Source of the DNA: Sycobia sp. Sy_11
Taxonomy: Eukaryota; Arthropoda; Insecta; Hymenoptera; Epichrysomallidae
Length of the DNA stretch: 64,000 nt
NCBI GenBank assembly: GCA_018907035.1
Contig: JACCIC010000294.1
Coordinates: 248,001 to 312,000, forward strand
Reading direction: 5' to 3'
The position numbers and the translations under genes are program-made. Position 1 is the stretch's first letter. Every line of letters begins with the position of its first letter. Positions 34,900 through 45,863 of the stretch are shown here, in pieces. The notes below the pieces were generated by a model that was given only the letters and a program-made list of their open reading frames with translations, was not told the origin of the DNA and did not search any database.

Positions 34900-35330
34900 T
34901 TATGGATTTGTTCTTGTTTGCGCCCTTTTATATGGGTTTGCTCCTGTCTACGCCCTCCATATATATTTGCTCCTGTTTGCGCCATTTATATCTGAGCTTA
35001 CTCCTGTTTGCGCCCTTTTATACGCATGTACTCCAGTTTGCGCCATTTTATGCGCACATGCTCCTGTTTGCGCCCTTTTGTGTATCGTTTATACATATGT
35101 ACTTCTCTTTGCGCCATGTATACGTCATTTATACATATGTGCTCCTATTTACGCCATTTGTATATGAACTTACTCCTGTTTGCGCCCTTTTATGTGCATG
35201 TACTCTTGTTTTCGCCATTTTCTACGCACGTGCTCCTGTTTGCGCCATTTTATGTATACGCGCCATTCATACTTTAGTGCTTCTGTTCGCGCGCTATTTT
35301 ATCCGCCATTTTATAATCGCTACATTTTGT
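34900..35330. repeat. 30-bp minisatellite inside Gypsy B
   Basis: CTCCTGTTTGCGCC or a variant recurs at about 34912, 34942, 34971, 35002, 35032, 35062, 35102, 35142, 35174, 35204 and 35234, mostly 30 apart with a few intervals of 40. Because 30 is a multiple of three, a long plus-strand frame (34719-35453) stays open by chance. On the element's own strand the unit reads like ATAAAATGGCGCAAACAGGA, close to the LTR/primer-binding junction ATAAAATGGCGCCCAGAACG. Confidence 0.85.
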
Positions 35331-35437
35331 ACTTTTACGCCTCTGGGCTGGGCATCATTTATGTCGGTGCCCCTCTATCATCCCCAGCCCTGTATCATGT
35401 CCTTCTGCGGCAGCGTGGGCACTCAGCAACCGACGAT

Positions 35438-35881
35438 CTATTTGTTTAAGTAAACAGTCGCTCCCGGCATTATAATGAGCAGTGGTTGCTGAGCTCCCGC
35501 GGCGGCTGCTGCTTGCCTAATGGTTTGCTCCATCATTGGCGGTATTGACATTAGTGCTCCCGTCACCTGCTCATTCACGTTCTCCATACCTTGTGGCTCT
35601 ACTAACTCTTCTGACACCTGACGTGTCGTCTTCTCTTCCCCTCTAACGTCCTCCCCCTTCCAAGACGGAACGGCAGGGGTCGGCTGCCGCATGCAGGACG
35701 TGCATGTGCGAACGTCAATGTTGGCTCTGCCACACCTGTAACAAAATCTCCTTGATCTGGGGTGTGGGCAGGCGTTGTAGCGGTGACCTACCTCGCTACA
35801 ATTCCAGCAGTTTGTTACTGCTGCCTCGCCATGGTCCGAACCTTCAGCTCCAGCTGGGCCCGTGAAGGACCTATTGCGCAT
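35438..35881 (-). CDS. Gypsy B accessory ORF with two zinc knuckles
   Basis: A 147-residue frame downstream of pol. Near residue 25 is C-W-N-C-S-E-V-G-H-R-Y-N-A-C, a canonical CCHC knuckle, followed by C-Y-R-C-G-R-A-N-I-D-V-R-T-C-x-x-C, the same pair layout as the knuckles at the end of this element's own Gag (near 40620-40520). The rest is Glu-rich with a hydrophobic/Ala-rich C-terminus. CCHC knuckles bind nucleic acid. A related frame (36056-35873, acidic N-E-E-E-E-I-I-E) lies just upstream, one frameshift away, and may be its N-terminus. This could be an accessory nucleocapsid-like protein or a captured gag relic. No ATG context proves expression. Confidence 0.6.
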   Translation of the reverse strand: MRNRSFTGPAGAEGSDHGEAAVTNCWNCSEVGHRYNACPHPRSRRFCYRCGRANIDVRTCTSCMRQPTPAVPSWKGEDVRGEEKTTRQVSEELVEPQGMENVNEQVTGALMSIPPMMEQTIRQAAAAAGAQQPLLIIMPGATVYLNK

Positions 35882-36067
35882 GCTTCGGAGACCTGTAAAT
35901 GGCGTTGTGGGGAGTGAAGGGTGGGGCCGTAAGAGCGGGATAAAATTGGGGGGGTGGTGCGATAAGGGTGTCCATCAAGCTTGGGAGTTTCTTTCTGCTT
36001 TCGGTGACAATTGCCTCTATGATTTCCTCTTCTTCTGAGTTGTTCAGGCTTGCCACTGGGCTTGTTT

Positions 36068-39000
36068 CTATTTCTTTACTCTCCGGTGGTGGTATCGTGA
36101 ATGGGTTAACCCTTTTCTTGCCTTCATTGTTTTGTTTGGGGTTATGGGGGTATTTCCTTGTTGTGGGGCGATTTGGGGAGATTCTGCGACATCATCATTT
36201 GCTGTCTTATCGTATTTGGACGGAATGATGTATCTCTCCTTAGTAGTGGCGTGAGCATCATGTGCGGTGAGGTGGGGTCGCATTTCCGACTGTTGTGTCG
36301 CGATAGACCGCATGAACGCGCATCTGTCTCCACGATATAGTCGAACGACTCCATGTTTCGGGGTGCTCACATATACTTCTTTCTCCACACTTTTAGGTGT
36401 GTGTGGCTTTTTGGGAGGTGGTCGCTTAAAAATCCTTGGCCCTGGCCTATATGTTAACGGACTGACCGATCGTATCTGGTTGTGTGAGGTAAACTCTTTT
36501 TGTACCCGGACTTTCATACGAGACGGTTCTAGTGGTCCTGTTTTATATGAGGCCGCTTCTGACACGTAGCCATCTTCCTCCTCATTGGCCGGTTTTGTGT
36601 TTTCTACTCCTTGTTGGTTTTCTTCTATGTCAACTTCTTTTCCTTCTCTCTCTCCTTTCTCTCTGTGTTCTTCAGATGTTGTTGTGGTAGTTTTACGTCG
36701 TTCCAGACGCTCGCAGAAGGTATTATTTCCTGCGGTGTTGGTAGTTTTACGTCGTTCCGGACGCTCGCACTCATCTTGAGCTAACTCCTCTAAGTACTCT
36801 GCATTGGGGTGTGGGACGTTGTCGGTAGCGGTATGGGGTTGGGTTTGGGTGGGGTTTTCGGGATCCTCGAGGGTTGGTATACTCGTATCCAATAGCGAGG
36901 GGGCGAATGACGCGTCAGCTATCGGTATACTTTCCCTCGCCGCTTCCTCTTCGGCGAACTCCTGCGTTGTATCGGGACTGAACTGAATGAAATTCAGTCG
37001 CGATTTCCGCACCTCTTCGAGGGCCTCGCTTACTTTCCACATATCGACAGTAGTGTCGAGTCCGCGGGGGAAACGCTGCGTACATGCACCATCGGTGCGG
37101 TTACGCCTTTGGGCATTGGCCCCCACATTTCTTTTGGGTCGTACGCGAGGAATGTGGGGATTTGTGGATCCCCAGGTCTCTTGGTTTGATCGGACATGAC
37201 CGATCGACGCAGTCCTCTGCCTCGTCTGTTGACTCGGTACATGCTGCTGCTCGTTGTTGGTACCTGTGGATGAATTACTGTTGTTAGGTTGATGATATCT
37301 TTTAAGGTCTGATATATGTGCCTTTGTCGTTTTCCCGTCACTCATATCTTTGATCTCGAATACGACGGGGGATATCTTTTTCGTAATTTTACAGGGAGCT
37401 ACGAAATTTGGAGCCAATTTCGATGAGAATTGGCCTGGGCCTGACGACAGGACATGGTTGCGTCGACATACCATGTCGTCTACTTCAAATGTTTCCGCTC
37501 GGCGACCCTTGTTGTAGTATTTTGCCTGTTTTTGACTTGCGGTGCTCAGATGTTTTCTTACCAGATTGTGGATGGCGGGCAATCTTTTCATGCGATTTTG
37601 CCATTCCAGTGATGTTAATGTTTGCACTTGCAGTATTGAACCTTGAGACTGACGATACGTCGGCATTTCTCGGGGATTCCGGCCAAAATTTAAAAATGCC
37701 GGCGACGTCTGGGTGCTAGCCTGCACTGCTGTGTTTACTGCAAACGCAAACTCTGGGAGGTGGATGTCCCAGTTTTTATGGTCGTTTTGGGCAAAAATCG
37801 CGATCATGGTTTTGATGACTCTGTTTACTCTTTCTACAGGGTTGGCCTGTGCGTGGTACGGCGCAATAAATTGGTGTACTATACCTAATTCCGCGAGTTT
37901 GGTCTTTAGCCAGTTGTTGGCAAACTCGGTACCATTATCCGAAATTAGGTATTTCGGGCAACCCCACTTGAAGATGATCTGCTCTCCTAGTTCCCGTGTG
38001 ATCGCTTGGCCATTTGCTTTCCGCAATGGGCGTATCTCGATGTATTTGGTGAAAAGATCTTGGAACACCAAGAGATACTTATGTTGTCCCTTTCTGGTCG
38101 GCAACGGGCCCATGATATCTGCGGCTACACTGTTCCAGGGACCTTCGATGTTTCGTTGCGACATCAAGCCCGTGGGTCCTCTCTGTGACACTTTGTGTAT
38201 TTGACACTCAGGGCAGTGTTTCACATGTTTGTGTACGTCTCTTTTCATACCTGGCCAGTAGTACTGTTGGCCGACGTTGTGAGTGGTTTTATCCACTCCA
38301 AAGTGCTCTGAGGTCAGAGTGTTATGACACTCATGGAGGACGCGCTCCCTGTCGTTAGAGGGTACCACGAGCTTCCAGTCATCCTGGTCCTGGCCTAGCG
38401 CTTTCGCAATGTCATTTGGCCGATGTTTATACAAACGTCCATCTTTGATCGACAAATCGGGATATAACTCCGGATGTTTTTGGATCTCGGCGCTTTTCTG
38501 CCGGTACCAGTCGTCCATTTCAAGGGTGGTGAGGGTTGCGGTAGAGGACTCTGGGTGATGAGGGGGCCTTGATAGGGCGTCTGGCACATGATGTAGTGCT
38601 CCCTTTCTGTGGACGATTTCCATGTTGTCCGCTTGGAGTGCTGTTGCCCATCTGGCTAAACGTCCTGTTGGGTCCTTCAATGTCTGTAACCACTTAAGGC
38701 TACTGTGGTCAGTTATCACCGTAAACTTCTCGCCGAGTAAATACCCGGGGAATTTTTCTACTGCCCATAGGACGACTAGGCACTCCTTCTCGGGGACGGT
38801 ATAGTTTGCCTCAGCTGGTGTCAATGTCCTACTTGCGTAAGCAATCGGGTGCTTTTCGCCGTGGTGGTCTTGGCTTAGCACTGCGCCTAGAGCGTAATTG
38901 TTCGCATCGGTTTGCAAGACATACGGTTGATTCTGCACGGGGCGCGCTATCACAGGCGCTTGCGTCAACAGGATTCTGAGCTTGTCGAAAGCTTCCTGTT

Positions 39001-39352
39001 GCGCTGCTCCCCAGTGCCACTGGATGTTTTTCTTCAATAATTTGGTGAGGGGCAGCTTGATTTCCGTTAAGTCCTTTATGAACCCAGCGTACCACCCGAC
39101 CATGCCTAGAAAGGCCCTCAATTGTCGCAGGTTAGTAGGCCTTGGGTATTCGCTCACTGGGCGAATTTTGTCGGGGTCAGTGTGCAGACGGTCCGCGTCT
39201 ACGATGTACCCTAGGTACTTGACCTCCGGGCAGCAAAACTCGGATTTCTCCTTGTTTATCTGTAGGCCTATCTCGTTCAAGCGGGTGAGTACCGCTTTCA
39301 CCTCGCCAAGGTGCTGCTCGAAGGTCCTCGTAGCGACGATAATATCGTCCAT
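36068..39352 (-). pseudogene. pol: Gypsy B pol, RT end to integrase plus long C-terminal extension
   Basis: A 1094-residue open frame. It starts inside RT at the Y-M-D-D motif. RNase H has T-D-A-N near residue 148, E in E-K-E-C-L and D in T-D-H-S-S-L. Integrase follows with H2C2 (C-P-E-C-Q-I-H near residue 390), then D in A-D-I-M-G-P, D in S-D-N-G-T-E-F and E in N-P-V-E-R-V-N, and a GPY/F-like part. About 400 further residues, highly charged and without an assigned domain, contain a duplicated E-R-R-K-T-T-N/T-T block. All catalytic residues are present. The N-terminal RT lies in 39374-40555, same frame, separated only by a TGA at 39374-39376. As it stands the gene is interrupted. Confidence 0.9.
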
Positions 39353-39373
39353 ATAAACGAAGACGTTCGGTTG

Positions 39374-40555
39374 TCACGCTGGCCCGAAAAAAAGGTCCGT
39401 ACCTCGCTGGAAGGTGGCCGGGGCGTTCGTTAGCCCATAATGTAGTCTCGTATATTGGAAGAGGCCTTTCTGCGGGACCGCAAAGGCGGTGACCTCTTTA
39501 CTGCTTTCCTCAAGCGGTATCTGGTGGTAGGCCTGACTAAGATCTATTTTAGTCAGGTACCGCGCGTCACGTAAATTGTCCAGCAGGACATCCATATGCG
39601 GAAGAGGGTATGCGTCCTTCTTAGTGATGGCGTTGACTACCCGGTAGTCAATGTAGAACCTTATTTTTCCGTCCTTTTTAGGGACGATTACCGGGCAGCT
39701 GCTCCACGAGCTTTCTGACGGTTCTATGATACCCTCCTCGAGCAATCGGTCAATTTCCGCATGAGCCTGCTGGAGGAGTTTGTCCGGTATTCGTCGGAGA
39801 CGCTGTTTTATGGGACGGTGCCCCTGGGTGTCAATGTAATGTGGTTGCATGCGTGCCAATTTCAGCGTTCCGGTATTTTCCGGTATAAGGTGCCGTAGCA
39901 CCCGGTCCATTTCTTTTTTCTCTGCGTCCTTTAATTGGGCTACCCCGTTGACGGCTGCGATGGCCGTGATAGCTTCAGGTGAGTCACGGTGTTGGGTGAC
40001 GAAACGCCTGATGATTTTCTTAGACGTGTGCCACGTAGCGTCTGCAAAGTTGATGGTCATCTTTAGCGACGAAAGTATGTCCATGTCAAGTATCATGGCG
40101 TATTTCAAGGAGGCCGATACCTTGAAGCGGGCTTTAAACCGTTGGTTGTCGATCATTAGTAACAGATCGACCTCGCCTTCGTCAGGACATACCTTGCCGT
40201 CCGGCATCTGCATATAGGAGCGCACCGGTATAATAGCTGATTTTACCAGCTTGCCGGGACCAGGGCCTACGTAGGATTTCCGAGCACCAGGATCGATCAG
40301 CGCTGAGAATATTTTCCCCATCAGCTCAATGTTGAGGAAGAATCTATTTTCTTCCTCGGGTGCCTTGATGTTGGGATGTATGTGAGTTACGCCCCTGGCT
40401 TTGAGGCAGTCGTATTCGTCGTCTATGATATTTGGAGTCGTGTTGTAGGGATTCTCGAGTTCGATTCCAGCATCCTCGTCCCTTACTCGTTTCCCGAGCT
40501 CTTCCGTAGGCTGCAGCGGGGACAATTCAATGTCGTGACATTGTTCTCGCCACAA
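39374..40555 (-). pseudogene. pol: Gypsy B pol, protease and N-terminal RT
   Basis: A 393-residue frame following gag in the -1 frame. Retropepsin-like region: A-L-I-D-P-G-A-R near residue 86 (Pro where Thr/Ser is usual), then I-L-D-M-D-I-L. RT: R-F-Y-I-D-Y-R near residue 302, A-Y-P-L-P-H-M-D, I-D-L-S-Q-A-Y-H-Q-I, and G-L-T-N-A-P-A-T-F-Q-R near the end. The frame ends at TGA 39374-39376, about seven codons before the YMDD motif of the next block. It overlaps the end of gag by about 70 bases, compatible with -1 ribosomal frameshifting as in other Gypsy elements. Confidence 0.88.
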
Positions 40556-42419
40556 TTATAACAATAGACTTTCCGTCTATCCGGGCATCTGTCTGCCCAG
40601 TGCCCTGGTTTCTTACAAGTCCAACAGGGCCTGTCGTCCTCCCGCTGCAGTCCATCTCTAGAACGTCATCCGTTCTCTCGTGTCGGGGAACGATATTCCT
40701 GGTCTCGCCTGTCAGGCGATCTGTACGAGCGGTACTTATGATCATCTCTGTTAGGCGATCGGTACTGTCGGTCAGGTGTTCTCCTTCTCGGTGATTCTTG
40801 GTCTCGGTGACGCGGGGGACTTCGAGAGGGGTATCTGTGTCGGTATGGTGGGGATGGAGAGGGGTTGCTTGGACGTGATGCCGATACAGGTGAGGGGTAT
40901 CTGGGTGGGGGGGGGTGGTCTTCTATGGTAGGGGGACGGTGACAGATACCGTGGCGATGGACTTCTTTGTCGCCTACTCTCTTCTGTTTGTTTTGCCGTT
41001 TTTTCCCTGTTGACTATGGGGGACGGACTGTCTTTTCGGGTGTCTCTCCGTGAGTTGTGGGAATGCGATCGTACACTGTCGCCCCTAGTGTCTGTTGATA
41101 AGATTCACTTATCGTTACCGTTTTCTTCGGGGCCGTGTTTTTATCGTTATCGATTGCCGCCAGTCTCGATCGTCTCTTCGCCTTTCCGACGGAGAGCAGG
41201 CCGCGGTACTCACCATGCATTCGTCTTGTGCCGGTGGCTCTTTATATCGCTTTGTGAGCTCGCTCTTCAGCTCAATTTGCTGGCCCAGCAATTGCAGCTC
41301 ATCGATGGACTGGAACTCGTTTCGATTGATCTTTTCCATATACGATGGATGCAGGTTTCTATATATCCTGTCGAGCTGTGCTTCCAGTGTCAGTGCAGGT
41401 ACCATTTTATCTAGCAAGACACATATGCCTCTGAGGTAAGAGCCAATTGGCTCTTTTGAGCCTTGCGTTCTGTCACGCAATTCCTCTTCGAGGCGTAGAG
41501 TGTAGTCGATAGATCTGAATTGACGGCGCAGCGCTGCCTTGAACTCTTCCAGGGTACGCCATTGCTTATATAAGGGTCTGGCCCAGATTCGGGCTGAGCC
41601 GCCCAGTATCCCTGGAATTAGTTTCAAAATGTCAGCCGCTGGAATGTCGAGACTGTTTATCGTTTCTTCCATCCTATCAATAAATTCCTCTACGTCTTCG
41701 CGAGGGGCTCCCATGAACTGCACCTTCCACTGGCGCAACAATTGTCCAGTCCGTGTCTCTTTCAGATAGGTGTTCTCGAAGGGTCGACTGGTGTTCATGT
41801 GACTAAAGGTCGTCGGTGCCGCATTAGGCGTGGGCTGCGCTCCAGCTGTTGTGCAGTGCGTACCCGGGTGTAGCATCGCGGCGTACTGCTGGAACAGTGC
41901 CGGATGGGCGAATGGCCATCCTCCGGGCAGAGGTTGCCAGCTGTTGGCAGCAGCGGGGAGATGATTATCTTCAGTTGTGTTCATGCTGTGCGCTGGTGGT
42001 GACTGCCATGGCCCGTACGGGTATCCTATATATGGAGCGGTATTCGACCAGATCGGTGCCATAGTGACAACATGGGGTTCGGTGGAGCTTTTGCTTTCCG
42101 CATTATTGATATTAACTGCGTCATGGTCTATATGATCGAGTGCGGTAGAACTCAAAACTTTTGATAGTTCCGTCATATCTCGGCCTGTCCGTTTTGCTTC
42201 ATCCTTTGCGTCGTGCCAATCCGCTGCTGTTGGTCCGAACAGCCGCCGCATTTCGAAGCGCAGTAATCTGTCTCTTACTGTAGTTAAATTCTCGTCTATT
42301 TGTATATGTTTCTGTTCGGCTTCTGTGAGCAGTGTATCCTTTTACAATTGTTCGTAAACGTTGCTAAGTCTTACTCTTTCCTCATCTATCTCACTCCTGG
42401 TTTCTCGAGGGAGCTCCAT
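40480..42419 (-). pseudogene. gag: Gypsy B gag with capsid, RS-rich linker and zinc knuckles, broken
   Basis: It starts at the ATG at 42419 (M-E-L-P-R-E-T-R), with an in-frame TAA at 42342-42344, then a long block to 41115. That block has a retrotransposon Gag/capsid-like region: W-K-V-Q-F-M-G near 41730, F-K-A-A-L-R-R-Q-F near 41530, and L-R-L-E-E-E-L near 41495. A frameshift near 41215 leads to a second frame with an Arg/Ser-rich segment (repeated Y-R-S-P, 40880-40690) and two knuckles: C-W-T-C-K-K-P-G-H-W-A-D-R-C and C-Y-N-C-G-E-N-N. It ends near 40480. TGA and TAA codons interrupt the second frame. Intact Gag would package the RNA. Confidence 0.78.
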
Positions 42420-45349
42420 TATTCCTAGGTGAGATTCTGAAAGGGGGACGACGCACGATATGTATGTAAAATAATAAAAACGACACGGTATATGTATAAT
42501 AAAAATTTAAGAACAGCTATTCGATGTGTTCTTGTTTATATGTGCTTGGAGTAAAACCTAAAAGCGTATTTTTCCTAGCCGGGGATAAAATAGTATTCTC
42601 TTCTCTTTCTGGACATTACTATTTCCAGCCAAATCGTAGCAAATTTTGCTTCTTCCAGTATGTTTTGTACTCGTCTATACGCGTAGAATAATTAGTTGTT
42701 ATGCGTAGTAGTGGACTAAGTAATTACCATAGTAAAGTTTTCTTGATTATAAAGAGAATGCTAAATGCACGAACTGGACTTAATTTTTAAGATAAGTAGA
42801 TAATAATAAAAAAAAGAATGTTATTATGTTGTAATACTTTTTTTTCAGGTGTGATTATTTATGAGATTGATTATGATCCTTTTTTTTTCAAAGAAAATAA
42901 TTATTATACTGTGTGCTGATTTATATATACTAATAAAAGTATAAAAATTTTTAAATAGTAAAAAAAAATTTTTAAGACTGATTTATTTTAACAGTGAAGC
43001 AGTAGTTCCAAATTTGTCGGTAGAGAAAAAAAAATGTTTATCAAAATTTATTTATTGTTGGTTGTTATTATCATTATTATTATTATTATTATTGTTATTA
43101 TGATTATTATTGTTATTATTGTTATTATTATTATTATTTTACTATTTTATTTTGAGTTGAATTGTTTTTATCCCAGTTATCTTGACTAAGGTTGTTATTT
43201 GTCCGGTACTGCAGTTATTCTTAGCTACACCTATTTTAGAGTGCAGTATTCCTGGCTGACGAAAAGATAAAATCCTCTCCCCCTTTTTTTTGTAACGCTG
43301 AGTTAAATAATAAAAGAAAACTCTTCTATAATTTCTTGATGTAGGTCTTCCTTCTTATATAATTTCCTTCTGTTGATTTATTTATTAATAATTAAAAAGT
43401 AATATCACACTAAAAATACATATATAAAAAAAATGTATATAGACAGTATATTTTCTCTCCCCTTGTTTTTTTCACAGAAAATAATTATTTATGTTTATTT
43501 AGTTATAATTATTTTATTATTTGTCAATGCTAAGAAGTTTACTTGGTTTTATTTACACGTCTAGTTTATGTTTACTATTGATTTTAATTAGATACACTCA
43601 TTTGTCCTTAAAAGAAAAGATGATCAATTGTTCGTTGATGTTTCCTTTGGTTTTTGGTTACTTTATCTATATTGGTCCTCTCGTTATGTGGTTTCCTGTC
43701 TTATTATTACTACTTTCATCTACTATACTTACTTGGTTATTGTATCTTTAGGTGGTTTATTGTTAAATTGTTATTTATGATAAATGGTGGTAATAATCTT
43801 CAATTGGATTAATATATATTTATTGCATTACCTTGTACTCCATTATAAAGTTATTTTAATGTAGTGGTGTCGATATCACTTCTATACCAGTTATTCTGCT
43901 TACTATTATTTACTGTTATTTGAGGTTATTTATTATTAGTTAGTATTTAGCAGCTGAAAATAAAAGAATACTCACAATATTAAGAGGTTATTGTGATTAA
44001 GCGTGTGATTTCCTCCTTGTGTTTTCAATTATGTTTGTTTATATGCTCCCAGCACTATTTGTCAAAATAACCAGCTTAAAGATATATATTCATCAATATG
44101 TCAGTTAAATAATTAAATGGAACCAGTTGTTTTCAGAAGATGAAAGGAAATTGGCGGCATTGGCTTTTCTCTTTCAATTTACCAAGTTTTCTACCATACT
44201 TGGCTACACTCAAACTACCATCAGTTTTTATTACTAAAAGTCCTTAATTTTCTTGAAAATTATTTGAAATTAATTTCTACTATTGTGGTGGATATTCTCA
44301 TCTACCTCCACTTTATAAAGTTGAGAGAATTCAATTCCTTCATGGGGATTGTTCTCTTTTAAAATTCTTCCTGTGCATCTATATGTCAAACATATAGGTT
44401 ATACCAGTCAAAAGAAAGAGAGAGAGAGAAGATCTTCTGCTACTTGAGCCCCTTTCTTTATGAAGTGTTTGCATTTAATAAAGTATTTTATACTATATTT
44501 GTAGTAATGGTTAAAAAAAAGGAAGCGATATATACACTTAGTATATACACTGTATACACTAAGTATGGTATCCTTATTATTGCATACGTTTGTTAGTTAT
44601 AAAGTCTTACAATGCTGATGATTTCCTTGATCTTTTCTAGTCTCCAAATTGATATATATATATATGTTATTTCTTCTGAGTATATCGATGAAGTATATAT
44701 TTAAGATAAAACTATCTTCTATGTGCAGCGAGGGTCATATGTGGTATTGTAAAATGGTATAAAAGGTGCAGGGACGATACGATATTCATGTGCTTTTACA
44801 CATAATAAGAGAGGAAACGATATATATATGATATATTATATAGCAAGTTAATAAAAATTTAGGGACATGAATGGCGAGAAAGGACAGACATAATATCAAA
44901 AATCAGTTAAATGTATATGAGATATATATATGAAGCATATGAGAAATATTCGTATAAAGTTAAATATAATATCAGTAATTTAAAATAATATGTAAATAAT
45001 ATATGGATTATATAGAAATTATATAGAAATAATTTAGATTCGAATAACTGGTAATGTATGTAGAGATTTTCAGAAAAGGCTATTTATTTTGTATGTAAAC
45101 ACACTAAGTTTAAGAGGTATTTGACCTCGACCTTCCACTTTTATTTATGTAATTACTAAATTTATCCTTTAAAGTGCTGTTATTTCAATTTTGAAATACC
45201 AGCGTATTTCCCAAGAAAAAGAGAAAGTTGTTCTCTTTTGTGTGTTTACATTTCAGGCAACAAGTAGCGCATATTGCTAATATATATGAAATTATAAGTA
45301 AAATTATAATTATACTGTTACTTATACTTTCATTATTATAATACATATA

Positions 45350-45390
<41 letters not shown>

Positions 45391-45838
45391 CATGTAAAAT
45401 ACAATATCAATATGTACGTGCAAAATTTATATGAGTGTAAAATTAAAAGAAACTATTTTCAATATATCACCTTGCTTGGCTTTACACAATATATATAGGA
45501 GAGATAACGAGAAGGGATTTATGTACATTAGCTTTAGCCCGATAATTTAATTAATTAATTATAAATTGTTAATTAATGCATTAGCACCTAGACGTGACGA
45601 AAAGGGAGAAAGGGGAGAAGCATTTAATCATAAAAACTTGTCAGTAAAAATTTCTGACACGTTTATGCCATTGCGCATTCTTCTGCGCACACTTGTGGCT
45701 GCAGTCGTCGCCGTCCGTGTGTGCACGTGTACGTGTGTTGCGGACTTTTACTTCGTGCAGCTAGGCTAAAGGGGATCGGGAAAAAGAGTGAGTGCACGAT
45801 GTGGCTCTTCTACGAGGCTTCAAGATCACTTTTGTCGC
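42420..45838 (-). other. Gypsy B leader, very long and AT-rich
   Basis: About 3.4 kb without a supported gene between the primer-binding site and gag. It has a TTA/TTG trinucleotide-rich patch at 43065-43140 and a (TA)n run at 45356-45388. Possibly it carries packaging or translation signals, or a nested AT-rich insertion. Nothing could be demonstrated. Confidence 0.55.
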
Positions 45839-45839
45839 G

Positions 45840-45860
45840 GGCTCCACGTTCTGGGCGCCA
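45840..45860 (-). other. Gypsy B primer-binding site
   Basis: On the minus strand TGGCGCCCAGAACGTGGAGC lies three bases after the LTR end. It resembles the tRNA-Lys(CUU) site of element C with two inserted bases and one change, so lysine tRNA is the likely ancestral primer. Confidence 0.7.
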
Positions 45861-45863
45861 TTT

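Noticed and set aside
34900..35330. CRISPR-like regular repeats
   Set aside because: No unique spacers between units, eukaryotic TE context and no cas genes; it is a minisatellite.
34719..35453. 244-codon plus-strand open frame with repeated Leu/Phe/Cys motifs
   Set aside because: It is produced by the 30-bp minisatellite (unit length a multiple of three) and runs antisense to Gypsy B.
33849..36067. Envelope gene in Gypsy B (and 61800-63320 in Gypsy D)
   Set aside because: Looked for a signal peptide, furin-like site and membrane segment on the element strand; none seen.
36142..39356. Plus-strand open frames opposite Gypsy B pol
   Set aside because: Antisense shadows of the 1094-codon pol frame.
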